Source: Paracoccus haematequi
GTDB lineage: Bacteria; Pseudomonadota; Alphaproteobacteria; Rhodobacterales; Rhodobacteraceae
DNA length: 64,000 nt
Assembly (NCBI GenBank): GCA_945881965.1
Contig: CAMCVS010000004.1
Span: 186,001-250,000, forward strand
Direction of reading: 5' to 3'
The position numbers and the translations under genes are program-made. The notes under the pieces are model-generated. The model was not told the origin of the DNA. It made no database searches and saw only the letters and a list, made by a program, of their open reading frames with translations. Each line of letters starts with the position of its first letter. The first letter of the stretch is position 1. Below, piece after piece: positions 17,873 through 25,323 of this stretch.

Positions 17873-18598
17873 TCAGTCGATGCGGCGCACCAGCATCTGG
17901 TTGCCGGGGCCGCGCTTGGTCTCAAATATCTTCAGGTCGGCGACCAGATCGGACAGTTTCTTCTTGCCGAACGACCGCGCGTCGAAATCCGGCGTCGAGG
18001 CGGTGATGAATTGGCCCAAGGGCCCCAGCGCATACCATTCGTCCTCTTGTTCGATGGTATCCATCGCTTTCAGGATCAGATCGCGCGCCTCTTTCAGATC
18101 GCGGGCGGGGGCCTTGACCTCGGCCTCGGCGCGGCTGGCGGGTTTGGCGGGATCGTCGCTGCCTTCAAGGTTTTCAAGGAAAATGAACCGCTTGCAGGCC
18201 TTGCGAAAGGCGTCGGGCGTTTTCTGCGCGCCGATGCCATAGACGGCCAGCCCCTGTTCGCGGATGCGGCTGGCCAGCCGGGTGAAATCGCTGTCGGATG
18301 AGACAAGGATAAAGGCGTCGAACCGGCCCGAATGCATCAGGTCCATCGCGTCGATCACCAACGCGATGTCGGATGCATTCTTGCCCACGGTATTGGCGGG
18401 TTGGTGGAACGGGACAAGGCCAAACTCGGCCTGCACCTTGTTCCAGCCGTTCATCTGCGTCGACGAGAAATCGCCATAGACGCGGCGCACTGACGCCTCG
18501 CCCAAGGATGCGATTTCGTCAAAGATCGCCTTGGTCCAGCGGGGCGAGGTGTTGTCGGCGTCGATCAGGACAGCCAGCAAGGGGGCGCGTTCAGACAT
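17873..18598 (-). CDS. NYN-domain nuclease-like protein with C-terminal OST-HTH/LOTUS domain
   Basis: A 241-aa protein. Residues 1-145 form a NYN (PIN-like) domain: LIDADNTSPRW, GDFSSTQMNGWNK, GKNASDIALVIDAMDL and LVSSDSDFTRLASRIRE supply the acidic metal-binding residues. Residues about 165-240 form a winged-helix OST-HTH/LOTUS module (ALGPLGQFI; PDFDARSFGKKKLSDL). The arrangement matches bacterial NYN-LOTUS proteins proposed to act on RNA. The stop abuts that of the convergent sulfotransferase with no spacer. Confidence 0.85.
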   Translation of the reverse strand: MSERAPLLAVLIDADNTSPRWTKAIFDEIASLGEASVRRVYGDFSSTQMNGWNKVQAEFGLVPFHQPANTVGKNASDIALVIDAMDLMHSGRFDAFILVSSDSDFTRLASRIREQGLAVYGIGAQKTPDAFRKACKRFIFLENLEGSDDPAKPASRAEAEVKAPARDLKEARDLILKAMDTIEQEDEWYALGPLGQFITASTPDFDARSFGKKKLSDLVADLKIFETKRGPGNQMLVRRID

Positions 18599-18644
18599 GT
18601 GAACTCCTTTTCGCCCTTATGCCTGTGACGCGCGGAAAGGGGAA

Positions 18645-18671
18645 GGCGGGTGAAGATCACCCGCCCTACGG
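18645..18671. repeat. REP-like palindrome (copy 1)
   Basis: GGCGGGTGA at 18645-18653 pairs perfectly with TCACCCGCC at 18657-18665 around a 3-nt loop, followed by CTACGG. The same unit occurs in opposite orientation at 19661-19687, so the two copies bracket yghU. It lies between the NYN gene and the yghU stop and could also stabilise or end transcripts. Confidence 0.75.
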
Positions 18672-18674
18672 GTG

Positions 18675-19547
18675 TCACACCTTGGGGGTGATCTTGTCCT
18701 GCGTCATGGTGTCGAAATCGCTGGCCGCGTGGCGTTCATGCAGTTGCAGATGCGGCTCGCCAAAGGCGCGGTTGACCATGCGACCCCGCTGCACCGCAGG
18801 CCGCGCGTCGATCTTTTGCGCCCAGGCCATGACATGGGCATAGCTGGCGACATCAAGAAACTCCGCCGCGTTATACAGCCGCCCCAGCACCAACTGGCCG
18901 TACCACGGCCAGATCGCGATATCCGCGATGGAATAATCCTCGCCCGCGATGAACGGATGCTTGGCCAGTTGCTTGTCCAGCACATCCAGTTGCCGCTTGG
19001 TTTCCATCGCGAAACGGTCGATCGGATACTGCCATTTCTGCGGGGCATAGGCATAGAAATGCCCGAACCCGCCGCCCAGATAGGGCGCCGACCCCATCTG
19101 CCAGAACAGCCAGTTCAGCGTTTCAGTCCGCGCGGGGCCGGTCGGGGCCAAAAACGCGCCGAATTTCTCGGCCAGATGCATCAGGATCGACGCGCTTTCG
19201 AACACGCGCACCGGGGCGTCGCCGCTGCGGTCCAGCAGGGCGGGGATCTTGGAATTCGGGTTGATGTCCACGAAGCCCGACCCGAATTGATCGCCATCGC
19301 CGATCTTGATCAGCCAGGCGTCATATTCCGCGCCCGCGTGACCGGCGGCCAGCAATTCCTCGAACATCACCGTGACCTTGACGCCGTTTGGCGTCGCCAG
19401 CGAATAGAGCTGGAACGGATGGTCGCCCACCGGCAGCACCTTGTCCTGCACCGCGCCAGAAACAGGCCGGTTGATCGACGCGAAATGCCCGCCCGAAGGG
19501 GCCTCCCAGGTCCAGACTTTCGGCGGGGTATAGGTGTCGTCGGTCAT
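18675..19547 (-). CDS. yghU: Glutathione-dependent disulfide-bond oxidoreductase, YghU-like GST
   Basis: A 290-aa nu-class glutathione transferase. The N-terminal extension (MTDDTYTPPKVWTWE, with GGHFASINRPVSG) and the thioredoxin fold (PFQLYSLATPNGVKVTVMFEE; NSKIPALLD; VFESASILMHLAEKFG) are typical of YghU. YghU reduces disulfides and organic peroxides with two glutathiones. The frame is open far upstream; the ATG at 19547 gives family length. REP-like palindromes lie on both sides. Confidence 0.88.
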   Translation of the reverse strand: MTDDTYTPPKVWTWEAPSGGHFASINRPVSGAVQDKVLPVGDHPFQLYSLATPNGVKVTVMFEELLAAGHAGAEYDAWLIKIGDGDQFGSGFVDINPNSKIPALLDRSGDAPVRVFESASILMHLAEKFGAFLAPTGPARTETLNWLFWQMGSAPYLGGGFGHFYAYAPQKWQYPIDRFAMETKRQLDVLDKQLAKHPFIAGEDYSIADIAIWPWYGQLVLGRLYNAAEFLDVASYAHVMAWAQKIDARPAVQRGRMVNRAFGEPHLQLHERHAASDFDTMTQDKITPKV

Positions 19548-19660
19548 CGCGCGCTCCCGTGCTTTATCATGTTCGCAGATTAGCGCGCCTGCGTCCGCGA
19601 TGCCATGGGAACGCGCGGCCCGATCCGCACATCGGCTGTGCGACCTTGGCGCGGGGTGTC

Positions 19661-19687
19661 CCGTAGGGCGGGTGATGTCACCCGCCC
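19661..19687. repeat. REP-like palindrome (copy 2, inverted relative to copy 1)
   Basis: GGGCGGGTGA at 19666-19675 pairs with TCACCCGCCC at 19678-19687, a perfect 10-bp stem with a 2-nt loop, preceded by CCGTA, the mirror of the CTACGG after copy 1. It lies between yghU and the ligase stop. Such palindromes recur in Rhodobacteraceae intergenic regions (general knowledge). Confidence 0.75.
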
Positions 19688-19707
19688 CCGTTGCCGCAGA
19701 TCCCGCG

Positions 19708-21366
19708 TCAGGCCGCCCCCGCAAGGTCGCGCGCCTGATCCTGCAGCACGCGCCACAGCACCTTGCCCGCGCCGGATTTCGGCAAGCTATCGGTGAACAT
19801 CACGGACCGCGGGCATTTGTAGGCGCTCATGCGGCTGTGGCACCATGCGATCACCTCGGCCGCGGTCAGCGTCACACCGGCGCGCGGCACCACATGGGCC
19901 TGCACCACCTCGCCCAGCCGCGCATCCGGCACCCCGATCACGCAGGCCTCGGCGATGCCGGGATGGGCGAACATCAGCGCCTCGACCTCGGCGGGCCAGA
20001 CCTTGAACCCGCCCGCATTGATCATCCGCTTCAGCCGGTCCACCATAAAGAAATAGCCGTCGGCATCGACATAGCCCAGATCGCCGGTGCGAAAGAACTG
20101 CCGCCCGTCGCGGTCGAAGAACACCGCCGCCGTGGCCTCTGGCCGGTTCCAGTAGCCAAGGAACAGCTGCGGCGCTGCGGTGACGATTTCACCGACCTCA
20201 CCCTGTGGCAATTCGGCCAGCGTATCGGGGTCCACGATGCGGCTGTCCACGCCTTGCACCGGGATGCCCAGGCATTGCCGTTTCGGGCGATGCACCGGGT
20301 TCACATGTGTGCCCGCGATGGTTTCCGACAACCCGTAGCCCTCGATGTAATCCAGCCCCGTCAGCGCCTTCAGCCGATCCGCAATCGCGGCGGGCATTGC
20401 CGCCCCGCCGCCGCCGATGGCGCGCAAAGATGCGAAATCGGCAGGCGTGACATCGGGGTCATTCACCATGTCAATCGCCATGGTCGCAATCGACCGCCAG
20501 CGCGTGATCTGGTGCCGTTTGATCAGCGTCGCGGCCATGCGGCGGTCCCAGCGGGTCATGATCACGATGGTCCCGCCCGATATCAGCGCGCCATTCATCC
20601 CCACCTGCATGCCGGTGACATGGAACATCGGCAGGCAGGCCAGATGGCGGTCGGTATGATCGACGCGTTGCCAGGCCAACCCGCCTTCCAGCACCGCCAT
20701 GGTCGTGGCATGGCTGTGCATACATCCCTTGGGCGCCCCTGTGGTGCCCGACGAATAGGGCAACACCGCCAGATCATGCGGTCCCGCCTGTGCAACAGGC
20801 GGGATGTGACCGGCGGCAATGGCATCTTCCCACCGCAGGCCGGGGTCAAGATCACCGCTGCGCAAATCGCCCAGCCCAGCAGGCAACGGCAGATCGCAGG
20901 CGGGGTCCGCCGCCTCACAATACGTCGCGGCCAGAATTGCGGTCAGCCGCCCATCCAGCAGCGACCGCGCGTGATCCAGCAATTCCTGCCCCGCCAGCAT
21001 CACCCGCCCGCCGGTATCGCGCGCCAGATGATCCAGTTCCGCCGCCCGGCTCATCGGGTTCACCGGCACCACCACCGCATCAGCGCGCAGGATGGCATGG
21101 TACGCTTCGACATACTGCGGGCTGTTCTGCATGTACAGCAGCACCCGGTCGCCCCGCGCTACGCCCTGCGCCGCCAACCAGCCCGCCAGCCGTTCCACCC
21201 GATCCCACAGCGCGCGATAGGTCACGCTGCGCCCATGATAGACGGTGGCCACCTGATCCGGCCAGCGCGCTACCGTCGCGGCCACCGCCTGCGTCAGTGT
21301 GCGATCCAGCGGCGGCAGGTCGTGGGCCACGCCGGGTGGCCAGTGGCGGTGATGCAGCGGGGTCAT
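19708..21366 (-). CDS. AMP-binding acyl-CoA synthetase (FadD-like)
   Basis: A 552-aa acyl-adenylate-forming ligase activating a carboxylic acid to acyl-CoA via acyl-AMP. The P-loop is LPYSSGTTGAPKGCMHSH; A5 is EGYGLSETIAG; A7 is FFRTGDLGYVDADGYFF; A8 is DRLKRMINAGGFKVWP; and the C-terminal lysine segment is PKSGAGKVLWR. The family member is closest to medium/long-chain fatty acid ligases; the acid is unassigned. The ATG at 21366 follows GGGAGG; the longer open frame is rejected. It stands alone between a REP-like element and fbp. Confidence 0.88.
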   Translation of the reverse strand: MTPLHHRHWPPGVAHDLPPLDRTLTQAVAATVARWPDQVATVYHGRSVTYRALWDRVERLAGWLAAQGVARGDRVLLYMQNSPQYVEAYHAILRADAVVVPVNPMSRAAELDHLARDTGGRVMLAGQELLDHARSLLDGRLTAILAATYCEAADPACDLPLPAGLGDLRSGDLDPGLRWEDAIAAGHIPPVAQAGPHDLAVLPYSSGTTGAPKGCMHSHATTMAVLEGGLAWQRVDHTDRHLACLPMFHVTGMQVGMNGALISGGTIVIMTRWDRRMAATLIKRHQITRWRSIATMAIDMVNDPDVTPADFASLRAIGGGGAAMPAAIADRLKALTGLDYIEGYGLSETIAGTHVNPVHRPKRQCLGIPVQGVDSRIVDPDTLAELPQGEVGEIVTAAPQLFLGYWNRPEATAAVFFDRDGRQFFRTGDLGYVDADGYFFMVDRLKRMINAGGFKVWPAEVEALMFAHPGIAEACVIGVPDARLGEVVQAHVVPRAGVTLTAAEVIAWCHSRMSAYKCPRSVMFTDSLPKSGAGKVLWRVLQDQARDLAGAA

Positions 21367-21512
21367 GATGGCGTCCTCCCATCCGCAAGCGTGACACCTT
21401 CCGGCCCGCCGATCAACGCCGCCGGAATGCCCTTCCGCAAAGCGGGTCAATCCCGCCGGTTCAATTCGCCCCCGAACCACGCTATGACGGGCCAACCGCA
21501 TAGGAGCCCGCC

Positions 21513-22454
21513 ATGTCCCTCACCCCCCTCGACCCCATCCCCGCCGATCTGCGCCTGATCCTGACCGCGCTTTGCGCCGTGGGCCGCGATCTGGCGCGCG
21601 TCATCGCGCGCGGCCCCTTGGGCATGTCCATGGCCGAGGCCGTGGGCGAAAACGCCGGGGGCGACGGGCAAAAGGCGCTGGATGTGCTGGCCGACGAGAT
21701 GTTCGCCGCCGCCCTGGGCACCGCTGGCGTGCGCTGGTATGCGTCCGAGGAACAGGAGCACGCGGTCGAACTGAACCCGCAGGGCGCCTATGCGCTGGCC
21801 ATCGACCCGCTGGACGGGTCATCCAACATCGACTGCAACGTGTCCATCGGCACGATCTTCTCGATCCTGCCCGCCGCGGCGACGGCCGATGCCAGCTTTC
21901 TGCGCGTCATGTCCGACCAGATCGCGGGCGGCTATATCGTGTTCGGGCCGCAAACCGCGCTGGTGGTGACATGGGGCGCGGGCGTCGAACAGTTCGTGCT
22001 GGACCCGGAAACCGGCCTGTTTACCCATATTCCGGGCGGCATGACCATCCCCGAAGACACCCGCGAATACGCCATCAACGCGTCGAACCGCCGCCATTGG
22101 CCGGGTCCGGTGCATGCTTACGTGCAGGCGTTGGAGGCCGGCGACACCGGCCCCCGCACCCGCAACTACAACATGCGCTGGGTCGCGTCGCTGGTGGCCG
22201 AAACCCACCGCATCCTGTCGCGCGGCGGCGTGTTCCTGTATCCGGGCGACGCGCGGAAGGGCTACGAGGCCGGACGTCTGCGCATGCTGTACGAATGTGC
22301 GCCGATTGCGTTTCTGGTGGAACAGGCGGGCGGGCTGGCCACGAACGGCCCGGCACGGGTGCTGGATCAGGCCGTGGACAGGCTCCACATGCGCACGCCC
22401 TTTGTGTTCGGGTCGGTGCGGGAGGTGGAGGAGGTGGGGAGGGTGTGGGGGTGA
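21513..22454 (+). CDS. fbp: Class I fructose-1,6-bisphosphatase
   Basis: A 313-aa class I FBPase removing the 1-phosphate in gluconeogenesis or the Calvin cycle. The metal site is [19 protein letters not shown], preceded by YASEEQE; substrate-binding segments are [15 protein letters not shown] and [36 protein letters not shown] precedes the ATG. It points the same way as the Calvin-type aldolase 1.7 kb downstream; an AT-richer island now separates the two. No rbcL or prkB is in the window, so cbbF identity cannot be confirmed. Confidence 0.94.
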   Translation: MSLTPLDPIPADLRLILTALCAVGRDLARVIARGPLGMSMAEAVGENAGGDGQKALDVLADEMFAAALGTAGVRWYASEEQEHAVELNPQGAYALAIDPLDGSSNIDCNVSIGTIFSILPAAATADASFLRVMSDQIAGGYIVFGPQTALVVTWGAGVEQFVLDPETGLFTHIPGGMTIPEDTREYAINASNRRHWPGPVHAYVQALEAGDTGPRTRNYNMRWVASLVAETHRILSRGGVFLYPGDARKGYEAGRLRMLYECAPIAFLVEQAGGLATNGPARVLDQAVDRLHMRTPFVFGSVREVEEVGRVWG

Positions 22455-22496
22455 GATATGATTGGACAATTTCAGTCATATTCTTATGTCGTGAAG

Positions 22497-23069
22497 CTAT
22501 GCAACAGAGCGTATTCTCTTGCTGGCCCCGACAGCATTGATCCGCCATCTAATTACATCTTGGGTTACTCCCCAAGCGTCCGACAAAGAAGCTAGAGAAT
22601 GCTTCTTGGACTGTATTTGTCGGTACGCCAATAATGCGGCACTCTCCGATATCAGAAGTATCGGCCCGAGTATCTCTGCCTCTAGTTCATCAGTGTCTGA
22701 GAAAGCCCGAATGCCGCCTGGAAGAAAGGGGCCGAACGGTCTGTGGCCGAGCAGGACATGTGCTATTTCATGTGCGATATCAGATGCTTGCCGCTTAGGC
22801 TCTGCTGCGTCGTTGAGTAGAATGAATGCTTTAGTCCGATCGAAGCAAACCGCCGCTGAGAAATGTGTACCCCGTTTTTGCTCCATCAAAAGAGTCCTCT
22901 CGGGGCAGTCCGGTAAACTTGAAAGAAGAATCAGCGGCACGCCGAGATGACAACAAAGGTCTCTTGGACGCATTGGGGCGTCATCTGCGATCTGCATCTC
23001 CGTCCGCAAGTCCGACGCCCACGAATGAGCTTCCTTGATGAAACCTCGACGTGCCTGCTTCTTTGGCAA
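22497..23069 (-). CDS. ImmA/IrrE-family metallopeptidase
   Basis: A 190-aa protein with the zinc-peptidase motif HEIAHVLLGH (about residues 99-108) and a downstream glutamate in DELEAEILGP, the COG2856/DUF955 arrangement. It starts with a rare TTG at 23069, one base after the XRE stop, served by a strong AAGGAGAAC. In ICE and phage systems such proteases cleave the partner XRE repressor; that role is inferred here. Codon use and base composition are markedly more AT-rich than in the flanking genes, a sign of transfer. Confidence 0.85.
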   Translation of the reverse strand: MPKKQARRGFIKEAHSWASDLRTEMQIADDAPMRPRDLCCHLGVPLILLSSLPDCPERTLLMEQKRGTHFSAAVCFDRTKAFILLNDAAEPKRQASDIAHEIAHVLLGHRPFGPFLPGGIRAFSDTDELEAEILGPILLISESAALLAYRQIQSKKHSLASLSDAWGVTQDVIRWRINAVGASKRIRSVA

Positions 23070-23070
23070 A

Positions 23071-23421
23071 CTAGTTCTCCTTACGAAATTGCTCGTATGC
23101 CGCTTTGATCATTACTTCGATTGCTGCGGCACCTTCAGGCGCAATGTTCTTGTCTGCGCGAAGGAGAGCCATAATCTGGCCGAGAGGCTCTGGTTTTGCA
23201 ACCGTGTGCTGATAGTCAATGAAGTCGTTCGCACTCAAGCCAGACCATCGACAGAGAGCGGCCAGAGTATCTACGTCTGGTCGCTTTCCTTGAGCTATTC
23301 TTGTAAGCGTCGATGCGCTTACTTCAGCCTTCTCAGCTACAGCCTTCCATGTGAGCCGCTTCGCTTGCCGATGCCCATCTAGAGCATGGTAGAAAGCCTC
23401 GTTGAGGAACTGTTCCTTCAT
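23071..23421 (-). CDS. XRE-family helix-turn-helix regulator
   Basis: A 116-aa protein with an N-terminal HTH (LTWKAVAEKAEVSASTLTRIAQGKR is split around the turn at about residues 24-48; recognition part VSASTLTRIAQGK) and a C-terminal helix region. It is probably the repressor of the divergent DUF2188 gene and of its own operon, and the target of the ImmA-like protease one base downstream. The ATG at 23421 was chosen over the longer open frame because the latter runs into the operator region. It is AT-richer than the host genes. Confidence 0.85.
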   Translation of the reverse strand: MKEQFLNEAFYHALDGHRQAKRLTWKAVAEKAEVSASTLTRIAQGKRPDVDTLAALCRWSGLSANDFIDYQHTVAKPEPLGQIMALLRADKNIAPEGAAAIEVMIKAAYEQFRKEN

Positions 23422-23449
23422 GGCAATTTCACTCTTGCAATCTCCCTCC

Positions 23450-23510
23450 GTTGTCGCAATACTGAGTCTGTGGTTGCGATACTGCAACCTGTAACCCAGA
23501 TCGCAACCAG
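23450..23510. promoter_or_regulatory. Putative XRE operator array in the divergent promoter region
   Basis: Repeated half-sites related to GGTTGCGAT occur here: GGTTGC-6 nt-GCAACC at 23472-23489, and GGTTGCGAT at 23472-23480 inverted against ATCGCAACC at 23500-23508. A further TGTCGCAAT lies at 23452-23460. They lie in the 102 bases between the XRE start and the DUF2188 start, the expected place for an autoregulatory operator. Confidence 0.5.
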
Positions 23511-23523
23511 AAGGAAAGCGAAA

Positions 23524-23751
23524 ATGTCAAGCGGAAAAAACCAATACGTTGTTACCCACGGCGACAAGTGGGCGGTTCGTGGGGAAGGCAACGACCGCGC
23601 AACTCGCGTGTTCGACACGCAACGCGACGCAATCGATTTCGGTCGCAACATCGCCCGGAACCAAGAATCAGAGCTGCGCATCCAAGGGCAGGACAGCCGC
23701 TTTCGGGAAGCCTACAGCTATGGCAACGACCCCTATCCTCCGAAAGGCTAA
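23524..23751 (+). CDS. DUF2188 domain-containing small protein
   Basis: A 75-aa protein matching DUF2188: QYVVTHGDKWAVRGEGNDRATRV is its two-strand core (about residues 7-29), followed by FDTQRDAIDFGRNIARNQ and ELRIQGQDSRFRE. The function of the family is unknown. The ATG at 23524 follows AGAAGGAAA. It is divergent from the XRE-ImmA pair across the putative operator, and three bases upstream of the 69-aa orphan, so the two plus-strand genes form an operon ended by a strong terminator. Confidence 0.8.
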   Translation: MSSGKNQYVVTHGDKWAVRGEGNDRATRVFDTQRDAIDFGRNIARNQESELRIQGQDSRFREAYSYGNDPYPPKG

Positions 23752-23754
23752 ACC

Positions 23755-23964
23755 ATGTTGAAAATCAAATACAAAGGGCGGACATTCAGTTCTTCACGGT
23801 CCTTGGGCAGCGCAATGCAACGCGATATCCAGAATGCCTATGAGAAAACTGTCCGACAAGCCGCTGCTGCCACCGGAGTAACCGTACGGAAGACATCCTC
23901 GGGTCTGGAAGCTATTGGTAGCCAAGATGCCTTAGCACGGTTCTACCGCCGCCTAGGTCGGTAA
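23755..23964 (+). CDS. Small basic protein of unknown function
   Basis: A 69-aa basic protein (MLKIKYKGRTFSSSRSLGSA...) that I do not recognise. The N-terminus looks like a short beta hairpin, the middle is a predicted helix rich in Ala and Gln, and the C-terminus is LARFYRRLGR. It starts three bases after the DUF2188 stop and ends 33 bases before a strong terminator, so it is probably a real co-transcribed gene of the island. It could be a nucleic-acid-binding or toxin-like partner, but nothing in the sequence shows this. Confidence 0.6.
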   Translation: MLKIKYKGRTFSSSRSLGSAMQRDIQNAYEKTVRQAAAATGVTVRKTSSGLEAIGSQDALARFYRRLGR

Positions 23965-23996
23965 TTTCGTGGAGGTTATTAAATACTTGGCCGGCG

Positions 23997-24036
23997 ATAG
24001 GCGCAATACAACGAGTATTGCGCCTATTTGCTTTTT
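23997..24036 (+). terminator. Strong rho-independent terminator closing the DUF2188 operon
   Basis: Perfect 13-bp arms at 23997-24009 and 24015-24027, loop AACGA, then TTGCTTTTT. This is the strongest intrinsic terminator in the window and marks the right side of the AT-richer island. Confidence 0.92.
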
Positions 24037-24162
24037 CCTGAACAAACAAATTACTACCGGGCTTAGTTGTTTTGCATGCCCCCACACCCCCCACACCCCC
24101 CTACCCAAACCCCCAAAACCTCGCTAAACCACGCCCGACCCCACAACCCGCGGAGCGCCATC

Positions 24163-25227
24163 ATGGCCCTGATCACCCTGCGCCAACTGCTTGACCACGC
24201 GGCCGAGCATGACTATGGCGTCCCCGCCTTCAACATCAACAACATGGAACAGGGGCTGGCCATCCTGCGGGCGGCCAAGGCGGTGGATGCTCCGGTCATC
24301 CTGCAAGCCTCGCGCGGCGCGCGGCAATATGCAGGGGATGTGATCCTCAAGCACCTGATCCTTGGCCTGTCGGAAATGTATCCCGACATTCCGATCTGCA
24401 TGCATCAGGACCATGGCAACAATGATGCCACCTGCCTGTCGGCGATCAAGCACGGGTTCACCTCGGTGATGATGGACGGGTCGCTGGCCGAGGACATGAA
24501 GACGCCCGCGGATTACGATTACAACGTCACCATCACCGCCCGCGTGACGCAGGCGGCGCATTGGGTCGGCGCGTCGGTCGAGGGCGAATTGGGCGTGCTG
24601 GGGTCGCTGGAAACCGGTATGGCGGGCGAAGAAGACGGGTCGGGCGCGGAAGGCGTGCTGGATCACAGCCAGTTGCTGACCGACCCCGATCAGGCGGTGG
24701 ATTTCGTCGCGCGCACCAAGGTGGACGCGCTGGCGATTGCCTGCGGCACCTCGCACGGGGCCTATAAGTTCACCCGCAAGCCCGATGGCGAGATCCTGGC
24801 GATGGACACGATCCGCCGCATCCATGAAAAGCTGCCGAATACGCATCTGGTGATGCACGGGTCGTCGTCGGTGCCGCAGTATCTGCAGGACCTGATCAAC
24901 GCGCATGGCGGGCGGATGCCGCAGACCTATGGCGTGCCGATCGAGGAAATCGAGCGCGGCATCAAGATGGGTGTGCGCAAGGTGAACATCGACACCGACA
25001 ACCGCATGGCGCTGACCGGCACGTTCCGCCGGATTGCGATGGAAAAGCCCGAGGAATTCGATCCGCGCAAGTGGATGGTGCCCGCGATGGCCGAGATGGA
25101 AAAGCTGTGCCGTGACCGGTTCGAACGGTTCGGAACGGCGGGCAATGCGTCGCGGATCAAGCCGCTGTCGATGGATGACATGGCGGCGGCCTATGCCAAG
25201 GGGCGGCTGGACCCGGTGATCGCGTAA
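24163..25227 (+). CDS. fba: Class II fructose-1,6-bisphosphate aldolase, Calvin-cycle subtype
   Basis: A 354-aa zinc-dependent aldolase condensing DHAP with glyceraldehyde-3-phosphate or erythrose-4-phosphate. Zinc and substrate segments are [45 protein letters not shown] and [13 protein letters not shown], the form typical of CbbA/FbaA-Calvin proteins. The ATG at 24163 follows CGGAGCGCC. The 100-bp leader is unusually C-rich. It was probably once next to fbp; an AT-rich island now lies between. Confidence 0.95.
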   Translation: MALITLRQLLDHAAEHDYGVPAFNINNMEQGLAILRAAKAVDAPVILQASRGARQYAGDVILKHLILGLSEMYPDIPICMHQDHGNNDATCLSAIKHGFTSVMMDGSLAEDMKTPADYDYNVTITARVTQAAHWVGASVEGELGVLGSLETGMAGEEDGSGAEGVLDHSQLLTDPDQAVDFVARTKVDALAIACGTSHGAYKFTRKPDGEILAMDTIRRIHEKLPNTHLVMHGSSSVPQYLQDLINAHGGRMPQTYGVPIEEIERGIKMGVRKVNIDTDNRMALTGTFRRIAMEKPEEFDPRKWMVPAMAEMEKLCRDRFERFGTAGNASRIKPLSMDDMAAAYAKGRLDPVIA

Positions 25228-25323
25228 CGGATCGGTAAATTTTCATGGACCGGTGACGGGAATCGGGGAACAGTGGGGACAGGCCGCAGCACCAAAGGCG
25301 GCGTCACCACGGGGAGTTCACCT

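Noticed and set aside
19534-21558. Antisense open frame of 674 codons over the acyl-CoA ligase
   Set aside because: Shadow frame; His/Arg/Pro-rich, no domain, and the sense gene has intact adenylation motifs.
22456-22481. Terminator after the ImmA-like gene
   Set aside because: The 9-bp inverted repeat has a mismatch and no U-tract.
22441-24089. GGGTGTGGGGG/CCCCCACACCC inverted repeats flanking the island, as attachment sites or IS ends
   Set aside because: They are low-complexity G/C runs, one of them inside the end of fbp. There is no target duplication or integrase, so the match is probably chance.
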